NCBI GenBank assembly: GCA_051000345.1
Contig: JBPCOJ010000068.1
Location: forward strand, 1-43,064
Reading direction: 5' to 3'
Source of the DNA: JBHENC01 sp051000345
GTDB lineage: Bacteria; Acidobacteriota; Blastocatellia; Pyrinomonadales; Pyrinomonadaceae
Length of the DNA stretch: 43,064 nucleotides
Part shown: in pieces, positions 17,112 to 24,405 of the stretch
Numbering within the stretch: the first letter of the stretch is position 1
Layout: each line of letters starts with the position of its first letter
The notes under the pieces: generated by a model
Database searches by the model: none
Told to the model about the DNA's origin: nothing
What the model saw: the letters and a program-made list of their open reading frames with translations, nothing else
Made by a program: the position numbers and the translations under genes

Positions 17112-18338
17112 TCATTCCATTGCTCGTTCGAGCGGCGGCTCTGTGGTAAAGAAATCCCTGTAAAAACGCGCGGTGAATTCATCCAACAATGCTTCGATGC
17201 GCTGCGGGTCGTGTGACTTGATAATCAGTCCGGCATGATGACGCTTCTGCATTCGCCAGACGATTTCCGTTTCCTTATACAGAGATGTATCCGGGTATTC
17301 CTGTCTCGCAAGAGAAACAATCAAGCCCGCGTAATCCTCGCGCACTGTGGCGGGCAATTCATATTTCCAATCGCCGCCCGCAAGCTCTATCTTCGCCCAC
17401 TCCGCCCATAGATTCAGTCCGCTCGCCGCTTCGATTAAATCCGCGATGTTTGCGCCGCCGACGCGCGCCGATGTTTCCAGAAAATAGAAACGCCCGTCTG
17501 CCGCGCCCTTGATGAATTCTGTGTGCGAAACTCCGCGCAGTAGATTTTTCGTATTGAGCACGGCGCGATTGAAAAGCAGCAGCGCTTGTTCGTCCGACGA
17601 ACCGCGCAGCATCGTTCGCGTCGTGAAAATGCCGCCGCGCGTGACATCCAGCGGCGGATGCCCGTAGCGGTTGGCGAGCGCGAAAACGACTTCGCGCTCG
17701 GCGACAATCGAATCGACATGAAAGATGTCGCCCGGCACATAACGCTCCAAGAGATAAAGCGATTGACGGTCACCGAGTTCTTCTATGAGCAGCCAGAGTT
17801 CTTCGATGGAGTTTACTTTTTTGATGCCAATGGCTCCGGCCTCGAAGCGTGGCTTAAGCATCCACGGCGGCGAAATCTTTTTAGCGAACTCTGAAAGCTT
17901 TTCGTAGTTGAGGACATGAACGAATTCGGGGACGAGCAAGCCCGCTTCCTGCGCCCGGAGCCGCATCGCCAGCTTGTCGCGGAAATAGCGCGTCGTCGTT
18001 TCGCCCATGCCCGGCACGCGCAAATGCTCGCGCAAGGCGGCTGCCGTCTCCAGATCGAAATCATCGAGCGGCACGATGCGGTCAATCGCTTCGCTCCGCG
18101 CCAGATAGCTGACGCCTTTGATGACATCCTCGCGCTGCCATTTATGATTAACGTCCGGGACGAGAAACACTTCGTCGATGCTTTCGCGCGGCCATTCCTG
18201 CGAATCTGCGATGCTCTGCGAAGTCAACAGCAGCACGCGCGCTTTCTGCCGCTTGCACTCGCGCATAAACTCCGCGCCTTTCGCGTAGCTTGCCAGACAT
18301 AGAATAGTCAACGGGCGCGCGTTTTGTGTAAAAGACAT
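17112..18338 (-). CDS. ATP-grasp domain protein
   Basis: 408 residues. An N-terminal pre-ATP-grasp Rossmann-like part (ILCLASYAKGAEFMRECKRQ) leads into the ATP-grasp fold: PWMLKPRFEAGAIGIKKV is the lysine/glycine-rich loop, LLERYVPGDIFHVDSIV the next strand, and FLETSARVGGANIADLI the metal-binding Glu and Arg region. Such enzymes join a carboxylate to an amine or thiol using ATP through an acyl-phosphate. The closest general resemblance is to carbamoyl-phosphate-synthase-like or BL00235/CarB-type ligases of unknown substrate. It is probably a cytoplasmic peptide- or metabolite-ligase and may share a transcript with the upstream membrane protein gene, 33 bases away. Confidence 0.85.
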   Translation of the reverse strand: MSFTQNARPLTILCLASYAKGAEFMRECKRQKARVLLLTSQSIADSQEWPRESIDEVFLVPDVNHKWQREDVIKGVSYLARSEAIDRIVPLDDFDLETAAALREHLRVPGMGETTTRYFRDKLAMRLRAQEAGLLVPEFVHVLNYEKLSEFAKKISPPWMLKPRFEAGAIGIKKVNSIEELWLLIEELGDRQSLYLLERYVPGDIFHVDSIVAEREVVFALANRYGHPPLDVTRGGIFTTRTMLRGSSDEQALLLFNRAVLNTKNLLRGVSHTEFIKGAADGRFYFLETSARVGGANIADLIEAASGLNLWAEWAKIELAGGDWKYELPATVREDYAGLIVSLARQEYPDTSLYKETEIVWRMQKRHHAGLIIKSHDPQRIEALLDEFTARFYRDFFTTEPPLERAME

Positions 18339-18371
18339 AAACGTTTTTCGATGCTCCTTTTCGCCGCAGGA

Positions 18372-19445
18372 TTATAAGCGAGCCGCGACGGATTGCGCAC
18401 TCCTTTCGCGCTCGATCATAAAACGCAAGGCGAGCAGTACGGCGATGTTGAAAAGCAGTCCGAGCAAAGCAGAGAATTGTTCCTTGTAGAACGCGAAAAC
18501 CTGCGTCAGTAAAATAGAAACGAGAATCGAGCGCTCGAACATTCTGTATGCCGTCAGCTTCGCGCGCCGTATGAGCACGACGCCGCTCAATACGAAGATT
18601 CCCGACAGCAAGGACGAAGCGATCTCCGCCCAATCGAGAAACGACAAATGCCGTATTTGCCCTGCGATTAATCCGATGATGCGGTAGTTTAGAATTTGCT
18701 CGCGGCGCAGTCCGACAATAAAAATCAACACGAACACATAAACGCTTTTGACGATCAACTGCCCTATGAAAAAAACGATGACCGCGAGGCCGAACCAGCG
18801 CGCTCCGGCAATGAATTGATAAAAGTCCGTGACAAGCTTTTTGCCGCGCGCAAACAACGAAGGTTCGACAGGCGCGCGCCGCAAATCCGTGTGCGCCAGC
18901 GCATCCTTGAGCGCGGCGACGAGCGGAAGCTCCGCGTTGCTTTGCTTCAGATAATCGAGCGCCAGCTTTTGTTCATCTTCGTCCAGATCGCGCCGCGCCA
19001 CTTCTTCCATCGCGCGCAAAGCGTTGACGAGATACTCATGGCCTGTAAACTCGCGCCGTGCGTGCAGCGCGCGAAGCACGAGAAACAACAGCACGAAAAT
19101 CAAATAGATGAGCGCGACGGCGGGCTTGAAGAAATAATTGTTGTCGCTCGTCACGAACTTTCCGACTTCGTCTATGAACAAACCGAAACCAAGCCCGCCG
19201 AGAATGGAGCCGAGCGTGGCGGCGGTCTTGCCTAGAAAGGAAAGCAGAATGATAATCGCGGCCATCATCGACAGGCCGCCCCACAACATGTGCGCGACGT
19301 GCAATCCGCCGCCGCCGAGTTGCGGATAGTTGGTGAGCCGTAGAAACAAACGAATTATCAGTATCGAAGCAATCGCCGCGATCAAAAAAGTTTCGACGGC
19401 AGCGCCTGCTTCAAAATTGCGTACAAGAAAACGCGCGCGTTTCAT
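18372..19445 (-). CDS. Polytopic membrane protein of unknown function
   Basis: 357 residues with about eight hydrophobic helices, among them FLIAAIASILIIRLFL, HMLWGGLSMMAAIIILLSFL, ILGGLGFGLFIDEVGKF, AVALIYLIFVLLFLVL and WFGLAVIVFFIGQLIV. The centre (about residues 130-210) is a hydrophilic loop with EEVARRDLDEDEQKLALDYL. The sequence GGLHVAHMLWGG followed by GLGFGLFIDEVGKFVTSDNNYFFKPA is distinctive and may identify a conserved family, but I cannot name it. It is followed by the ATP-grasp gene on the same strand. Confidence 0.75.
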   Translation of the reverse strand: MKRARFLVRNFEAGAAVETFLIAAIASILIIRLFLRLTNYPQLGGGGLHVAHMLWGGLSMMAAIIILLSFLGKTAATLGSILGGLGFGLFIDEVGKFVTSDNNYFFKPAVALIYLIFVLLFLVLRALHARREFTGHEYLVNALRAMEEVARRDLDEDEQKLALDYLKQSNAELPLVAALKDALAHTDLRRAPVEPSLFARGKKLVTDFYQFIAGARWFGLAVIVFFIGQLIVKSVYVFVLIFIVGLRREQILNYRIIGLIAGQIRHLSFLDWAEIASSLLSGIFVLSGVVLIRRAKLTAYRMFERSILVSILLTQVFAFYKEQFSALLGLLFNIAVLLALRFMIERERSAQSVAARL

Positions 19446-19563
19446 ATCGCTTCCTGATTAGTATTCAATATTGGACTCTTCGTTTTGCGATCAAGTGTAA
19501 AGTAAAGATTGAGCAACACGCGGTCAAATGATGCAGAGCATTTTTACACAGGTTAAGGATTTG

Positions 19564-20307
19564 ATGATGCACGCGCGCGCAAGCGAGTACACGGCGCAAA
19601 CTCCAGCGCATCAACAACACCAACACAATATCGTGCTCGTTCACGGACTCGGCATGTCCGGGCGTTACATGATGCCGACGGCGGAGAGATTGATTCATTT
19701 CGCCAACGTTTATGTGCCGGATTTACCCGGCTTCGGGCAAAGCGATAAGCCGCCGCGCGCTTTGACCATCGCGGAGCTTGCCGATTATCTGGCGTGGTGG
19801 ATGGATGCCATAAACATCGAGCGCGCGGTGTTCGTCGGCAATTCTTTCGGAACGCAAATCATCATCGAGCTGGCAACGCGTTTTCCAGAGCGCGTCGAAA
19901 GGGCAGTGCTGATTGCGCCGACAATAGACGCCCGCGCGCGCGTCGTCTCGCGCCAACTTGCGCGCCTGCTGCTCGACGCGACGCGCGAACCGCTCTCGCT
20001 GACTTCGATTGCGGTCAGCGATTATCTCCGTGCCGGTTTGAAACGCGGCGCGCGCACGCTTCGCTATGCCATCGCCGACTGCATCGAAGAAAAATTGCCG
20101 CACATACATGCGCCCGTGCTCGTCGTGCGCGGCGGGCGCGATCCGATTGTGCCGCAAGCTTGGGCAGCAGAAGTCGCGCGATTATCTGCGGGCGGGCGAT
20201 TGAAGGTTTTGCCGCGCGCCGCACACGCCGTTAATTACAATTCGCCGGAAGAACTCGCCAGATTAATAATAGAATTCGTGAATGAAAAAGTTGCAACAAA
20301 GCGCTAG
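19564..20307 (+). CDS. Alpha/beta-fold hydrolase
   Basis: 247 residues from the ATG after an AAGGA site; upstream starts at 19528 are also possible. The N-terminal strand IVLVHGLGMSGRYM holds the oxyanion HG motif, VPDLPGFGQSDKP follows, the nucleophile elbow is GNSFG (Ser at about 95) and the late acid and His are VVRGGRDPIVP and AHAVNY. This is a complete Ser-Asp-His hydrolase of the MhpC/esterase type. The substrate is unknown. The 3' end, from base 20294, is repeated downstream as a 13-bp direct repeat around a palindromic element. Confidence 0.9.
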   Translation: MMHARASEYTAQTPAHQQHQHNIVLVHGLGMSGRYMMPTAERLIHFANVYVPDLPGFGQSDKPPRALTIAELADYLAWWMDAINIERAVFVGNSFGTQIIIELATRFPERVERAVLIAPTIDARARVVSRQLARLLLDATREPLSLTSIAVSDYLRAGLKRGARTLRYAIADCIEEKLPHIHAPVLVVRGGRDPIVPQAWAAEVARLSAGGRLKVLPRAAHAVNYNSPEELARLIIEFVNEKVATKR

Positions 20308-20398
20308 CTTCTGTTGAGATAAGAACGGAATTTATAAGTTGCCACTAGCTAAAGCTAGTGGCAATTGAAAAGCAGTTTCTTATATCAACAAAGCGCTA
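20294..20398. repeat. Palindromic element with 14-bp inverted ends and 13-bp flanking repeat
   Basis: The repeat CAACAAAGCGCTA occurs at 20294-20306 and 20386-20398. Between them lie inverted ends TGTTGAGATAAGAA (20312-20325) and TTCTTATATCAACA (20377-20390, one mismatch), and a perfect central hairpin TTGCCACTAGC/GCTAGTGGCAA (20339-20349 with 20354-20364). The whole can fold as one interrupted hairpin. It lies between two convergent genes, so it could be a bidirectional terminator or a REP/MITE-like insertion. Confidence 0.7.
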
Positions 20399-20443
20399 AG
20401 GATTCCACTGTATGAAGCGTGTGATGCGCCCGCGCTGCGGCGG

Positions 20444-21199
20444 TCAATTCCTGTCTCCGGCGAGTTGCTGAAATCTCGCGGCATCTTCGCTCATCCGCAC
20501 GTTGTTAAAGAAAATGTAGGAAGCTGAATTTTTCGCAGTAGAATCTTGCGGCGGCAGCATCTCCAACAGTTCCTCCAACTCTTCATTCTCGTAAACATAA
20601 CGCCAGCCGTTGCGCCCGTGCAGCCTGTAATAAACACGCTCCGGCGTCACCGTGCGCGCCGCGAAAGGATCGACGACATGCGTTAATTCGAGTTCGCGGC
20701 ACAGCTTGAGAATCAATTCCGGCGGCCAACCACCACGCGGTTCCCAGCAGAACGATTGATTCTTGGCGCGTTCGATTGCGGAAAAAAAGCGGCGCATGTT
20801 TCGGACGTTTCCCGCTGTCGGCGTAAAACTCGCGGGGCATTGAAACAGTATACGCGTCGCTTTGAGCGCGGCGGCGCACGCGGCAGTCATTGCCCAAGCT
20901 TCTTTGACAATCGGGGTCAAACGAAATGCTCCGCACTCTTCGCGCTCTGTTTCCGTCAACTCGCGCTTGAGGCGTTTATAAGTCGGGCTGCGCGCTTCAT
21001 GGGTGATTAGCTGCCATGCTTTGATCGTGAACTCGAAATCCTCTGGCGCATCTTCACGCCACCTTTTGAGCGTAGAGATTTGCGGCGGCTGATAAAACGT
21101 CTGCTGCACTTCGACCACCGGAAACATTTGCATATAGTCAGCGCGCGCCGCGCGAAACCCGCAGCATCCGACCTTCAATCGTTTGTTCGCAAGCTTCAT
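20444..21199 (-). CDS. DUF72 (YecE-like) family protein
   Basis: 251 residues from the ATG at 21199, preceded by AAGGACAGAGG; an in-frame extension to 21265 looks untranslated. The family signature is clear: KVGCCGFRAARADYMQMFPVVEVQQTFYQPP (start of the TIM-like barrel), LKRWREDAPEDFEFTIKAWQ, FQCPASFTPT, FCWEPRGGWPPEL and VYYRLHGRNGWRYVY. DUF72 proteins have a TIM-barrel fold and no proven biochemical role. It is a stand-alone gene converging on the hydrolase gene. Confidence 0.9.
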   Translation of the reverse strand: MKLANKRLKVGCCGFRAARADYMQMFPVVEVQQTFYQPPQISTLKRWREDAPEDFEFTIKAWQLITHEARSPTYKRLKRELTETEREECGAFRLTPIVKEAWAMTAACAAALKATRILFQCPASFTPTAGNVRNMRRFFSAIERAKNQSFCWEPRGGWPPELILKLCRELELTHVVDPFAARTVTPERVYYRLHGRNGWRYVYENEELEELLEMLPPQDSTAKNSASYIFFNNVRMSEDAARFQQLAGDRN

Positions 21200-21404
21200 C
21201 CTCTGTCCTTGTCCGCGAAAAGAATTTAGCGAAAGATACTGCACCACAAAGCGCACATGAATCATTTAGCTGACGCCGGAAACTTATCCTACTTTATCGC
21301 CTTTGTAATCATGCGGGAAAACATGCAATTGATTCCGCCTCGATAAGCCGCTAATATATGGAAGTAACGACCACCCACTTGCACTCTATACGGCTGCCTT
21401 ACTT

Positions 21405-21574
21405 ATGAATAAAAGATTCTTCACTCCGCACAAATCAAGCATCGTCTTGTCCGTTCTTCTTCTGTTCGCCTGTCCTTCGTTTTTACAGGCGAAGGATAAA
21501 AAAACTTTGTCGAATATGCGTCCGCGCTGGCGGAGATAGAGCGCCTCGAATCGTCATCGACGGTGAAGCAGTAA
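21405..21574 (+). pseudogene. Frameshifted secreted mini-protein
   Basis: An ATG at 21405 opens a frame with a good signal peptide (SSIVLSVLLLFACPSFLQA) that stops after 44 codons. Just after the signal peptide is a run of seven A bases (21488-21494). Shifting to the -1 frame there continues into a helical tail, NFVEYASALAEIERLESSSTV, that ends at 21574. The composite of about 56 residues looks more protein-like than the in-frame end. This may be a decayed gene, a sequencing error in the A run or transcriptional slippage. It lies 83 bases ahead of the thioredoxin-like gene. Confidence 0.4.
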
Positions 21575-21657
21575 ATTGTCTAAACAGACACGCAAATTGT
21601 TAGCCGCGTCTACTCTCATGCGGCGAAAGATTATTTCATATCGTAAGGAGAAACCTC

Positions 21658-22932
21658 GTGTCCCATCTGCAACGAACAAAGAGGCGCTTTTTGGCGCTTG
21701 TACTCTTCTGTGCAGCAATCTCGCACGGCGCTCATACTGCCGCTTCAGCCGCGCCCGCCGCAAGCGAGGCAGAGTATCGCGGTCAGTTTTCGGCGGAACT
21801 TGCGCCCGCCACGGAAGACCTCGACCAAGTCACGTTCAAGCCTGTCGTCGATCTCTCGAAAATAAAGTTCACGACAAAGCCGGATGCCGCAGACAAAGTG
21901 ACCGGCGCTTATCTTTTCGATCCGTTACAGGACAAACCGACGGTGCTCGCGCTGCTTTTTGAGCCGTCCGGCGCAGAACCCTTTATGCGTGTCGATCTTA
22001 ATAATAATCGCGTCATAGAGGACGATGAGCGAATCGCTCTCAAAAAAGGCGCAGACGGTAATCCTTATATTCTGGAAGCGATGATTAATTTGCGTATGAA
22101 ATCTTCGTTATTCCAGAGCTATCCTATATTCGTTCAGTATTACAAGGACGTCGCTTCGGATGAATTAAAGGATGGCGAGCGCCTTGTGTTGCAATCAAAG
22201 GAGGCGTTCGCGCGCGGAATTGTCGATGTGGCAGGCCGCAAGACGATGGTGCAATACATTTTCAATCCGCGAACGAAGAAGATCAATGCGCTCGACGGTT
22301 CTTTAGGCATCGACAGCAACGGCGACGGGCATATCGACACGGATCGCTTTTCGCCCGAGTCAGCCGCCGCCAGTGACGAAACGATTGTGTTTCATTTGGG
22401 CGATCACTACGTTTCCACAAAGCGCGTCGATGTCGAGAAAAACGAGATCGTGTTACGCGAACATCCGGCAACGGATTACAAACGCATCGAGCTTGAGGTC
22501 GGCACGGAAATGCCCGACTTTACGTTTACCGACTTTCGCGGAAAAAAGCGTCGGCTGTCGGAGTTTCGCGGCAAATATGTGCTCGTCGATTTCTGGGCGG
22601 CGTGGTGCGGGCCGTGCCGCCGCGAACTGCCGTATCAAAAGTATGCCTACACTAAATTTCAGGCGCGCGGCTTTGAAATACTCGGAATGAACAATGATCC
22701 TGAGCCGCAGCTTATCAAGCCGCTGTTGGAAAAGAACGGATTGACGTGGCCGCAGGCGACGATGGACAGCATCAAATCGCTGGAAACACGTTACCGCATA
22801 CATTTGTTTCCGACGACGCTGCTACTCGGCCCCGACGGTAAAGTGATTTCCCTCAATCAGCAAAAGAAAGACCAACCGCAACTGCGCGGCGAGGATTTAG
22901 TCAAGTCGCTCGACAAGCTGCTTCCGCGATAA
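21658..22932 (+). CDS. Secreted TlpA-like thioredoxin protein with long N-terminal domain
   Basis: 424 residues beginning with GTG, seven bases after AAGGAG. A signal peptide (FLALVLFCAAISHGAHTAASA) exports it. About 240 residues of uncharacterised beta-rich domain follow, including the calcium-like repeat LGIDSNGDGHIDTDRF. The C-terminal TlpA/AhpC-type domain (about 283-424) begins GTEMPDFTFTDFRGK and holds the redox motif WCGPC (Cys at about 316 and 319). It should reduce or isomerise disulfides, or deliver thiols, in the periplasm. The DxNxDxxxD segment suggests a calcium-binding EF-hand-like loop. Two strong hairpins follow the stop codon. Confidence 0.9.
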   Translation: MSHLQRTKRRFLALVLFCAAISHGAHTAASAAPAASEAEYRGQFSAELAPATEDLDQVTFKPVVDLSKIKFTTKPDAADKVTGAYLFDPLQDKPTVLALLFEPSGAEPFMRVDLNNNRVIEDDERIALKKGADGNPYILEAMINLRMKSSLFQSYPIFVQYYKDVASDELKDGERLVLQSKEAFARGIVDVAGRKTMVQYIFNPRTKKINALDGSLGIDSNGDGHIDTDRFSPESAAASDETIVFHLGDHYVSTKRVDVEKNEIVLREHPATDYKRIELEVGTEMPDFTFTDFRGKKRRLSEFRGKYVLVDFWAAWCGPCRRELPYQKYAYTKFQARGFEILGMNNDPEPQLIKPLLEKNGLTWPQATMDSIKSLETRYRIHLFPTTLLLGPDGKVISLNQQKKDQPQLRGEDLVKSLDKLLPR

Positions 22933-22994
22933 AGAGATTGTCTCGGGAGCGGATGAGGCGAGTGCCGCTCAAGCGGAAACTTATCGCAAAATAG

Positions 22995-23027
22995 AAAGCG
23001 GCCAGCATTCACAATGCTGGCCGCTTT
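22995..23027 (+). terminator. Intrinsic terminator hairpin after the TlpA-like gene
   Basis: Perfect 15-bp arms AAAGCGGCCAGCATT and AATGCTGGCCGCTTT with a CAC loop. The stem ends in TTT on both strands, so it can act in either direction. It lies about 60 bases after the stop codon and closes the host region before the mobile DNA. Confidence 0.8.
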
Positions 23028-23036
23028 AGCTTTAAC

Positions 23037-23061
23037 CGCGCAAGAGTAGCGCTCTTGCGCG
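23037..23061. repeat. Second hairpin at the host/mobile boundary
   Basis: Perfect 10-bp arms CGCGCAAGAG and CTCTTGCGCG around a TAGCG loop. No T run follows. It ends three bases before the candidate transposon terminus TGTCG at 23065. Confidence 0.7.
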
Positions 23062-23109
23062 CAATGTCGAATTCCCTCGTAAGAGTTTAGTACTACATTA
23101 GCTTTGATT

Positions 23110-23174
23110 CGTTCGCACCACTTTAAGGGCATCGTTCGCATTTCAGCACTTTTTGTAGATTAGAACCGTTCGCA
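23110..23174 (+). repeat. CGTTCGCA repeats, set 1 (candidate transposon-end sites)
   Basis: Three copies of CGTTCGCA in the same orientation at 23110-23117, 23133-23140 and 23167-23174, with start-to-start spacing of 23 and 34 bases. The first is followed by CCACTT, the second by TTTCAG, and the third is preceded by AGATTAGAAC. Multiple short direct sites near the end are the layout expected for TnsB/TniA/MuA binding. Confidence 0.6.
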
Positions 23175-23181
23175 TGCCGCA

Positions 23182-23643
23182 TCAGTCTGCAGCTATAAGT
23201 GAGTTTAGCAGCCCTTCTTCTTTCTTTATCACATCATAACGATGCCAAATATCAGCAACGGCTTTTTTGATGGAATGCAAATTACCCTGAATGTTCCTAA
23301 TGGCTGCAATATCGTTCTGCACACGAGCCGCATCCAACAGTTCTTTTTTCGCCCGAAGGAGCTCATACGTGGACATAGCGTTGGACGATATAGTACGCCA
23401 TGATTCATACGCAGTAGGAGTGTATCCTACAGTCATTAACTGAAGACCAGCTACACCGAATAGCCTTAAACAATCACCGGATAGGTCATACAGCGCTGAA
23501 CCAGCATCGTTGTATGCTTGACTGACGACATTTGCTTGCTCGAAAGTCGATATTCGTCGTGAGATATGGATAGCCCAAAATGCAAGCCCGCCCGATATCA
23601 CGAAACTCAAAATGGTAAAGAATTCCGACCATATTAACGTCAT
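23182..23643 (-). CDS. Small membrane-anchored coiled-coil protein
   Basis: 153 residues. One N-terminal helix (FFTILSFVISGGLAFWAIHI) anchors the protein, followed by a helical soluble region with heptad character (YELLRAKKELLDAARVQNDIAAIRNIQ). It contains one isolated Cys and no catalytic motif. It is the last gene before the proposed left end and lies between the two sets of CGTTCGCA repeats. Codon use is AT-rich, unlike the host genes to the left. The function is unknown; it may belong to the kinase cassette upstream, as all genes point the same way. Confidence 0.65.
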   Translation of the reverse strand: MTLIWSEFFTILSFVISGGLAFWAIHISRRISTFEQANVVSQAYNDAGSALYDLSGDCLRLFGVAGLQLMTVGYTPTAYESWRTISSNAMSTYELLRAKKELLDAARVQNDIAAIRNIQGNLHSIKKAVADIWHRYDVIKKEEGLLNSLIAAD

Positions 23644-23693
23644 AATGACAGTTTCAAATTACAGTTGGTTTGATTACTACGGTTGATGTACAT

Positions 23694-23724
23694 CGTTCGC
23701 ACCACTTCTGGTATACCGTTCGCG
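23694..23724 (+). repeat. CGTTCGCA repeats, set 2
   Basis: CGTTCGCA at 23694-23701 and CGTTCGCG at 23717-23724, again 23 bases apart. The first copy shares CGTTCGCACCACTT with the first repeat of set 1, and both sets are followed by a similar AGATTA segment. This looks like a partial copy of the end at 23110. Confidence 0.6.
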
Positions 23725-23750
23725 GTTTTACAGATTAAAAGAAGCCAAAA

Positions 23751-24248
23751 TCACTCTAATGGAAATTCTTTCACCGATCCATCTGGCATTATATTTCGCA
23801 CTTTCGTAAATCCTACGCTTTTAAGATTTATCACAGTACGTGTATCTAGCGGTCTGTCAGCTCCCGTTGCACCTGGTTCATAAACTGAAACAAAGATCTC
23901 GTTATATTCACCAGCCACATCATTAGTAATTAAAGCTGAAGGATCCATCGCATTTGCAGTCTGTACAAAAGCCCGACGTCCTTCGACACTGGCATACTTA
24001 TTATTAAATAATGCAGGATTGCCTGATTCAACAGAAATGTCGGCTGGTGGGGTTTTAACGGGTCGTATAATACTTCCTAGTATACCGAACACCGCACATG
24101 CAAATGGAATCAGAAGTATTAGGATTAGTATGTTACGTTTTGATTTTTTCGGACTGTAAGTGCTGCCACCACAATGTGGGCATCTAGCCACGTTATGAGC
24201 AATATACTGCCGGCATTTCGCGCAAGGGGAAAAGGTAGTTTCAACCAT
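23751..24248 (-). CDS. Zinc-ribbon membrane protein
   Basis: 165 residues if started at MVETTF; an ATG 42 bases upstream is also possible. The N-terminus has a zinc ribbon, CAKC then CPHC about 12 residues on, followed by a basic stretch and one transmembrane helix (ILILILLIPFACAVFGILGSII). The rest is a soluble domain, with HGxx-free ending GFTKVRNIMPDGSVKEFPLE. This is the layout of cytoplasmic-ribbon, single-pass proteins often found in bacterial signalling. It lies downstream of the TPR and kinase genes on the same strand with about 157 bases between, and is probably part of that cassette. The role is unknown. Confidence 0.7.
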   Translation of the reverse strand: MVETTFSPCAKCRQYIAHNVARCPHCGGSTYSPKKSKRNILILILLIPFACAVFGILGSIIRPVKTPPADISVESGNPALFNNKYASVEGRRAFVQTANAMDPSALITNDVAGEYNEIFVSVYEPGATGADRPLDTRTVINLKSVGFTKVRNIMPDGSVKEFPLE

Positions 24249-24405
24249 TGTCAGGATATCTCCAGTGCGGAATACCGCTCTGGCATTCATCCATCATTTA
24301 AGCATGCAGTCAAGCAGCTGGCTCTTGTGCGAAGCTAGTGCCGCACATTTTAGACTACAGGATGATGTCTAATGAGTAATTAAGGTAAGTTTGGGCGTAG
24401 CTGTT

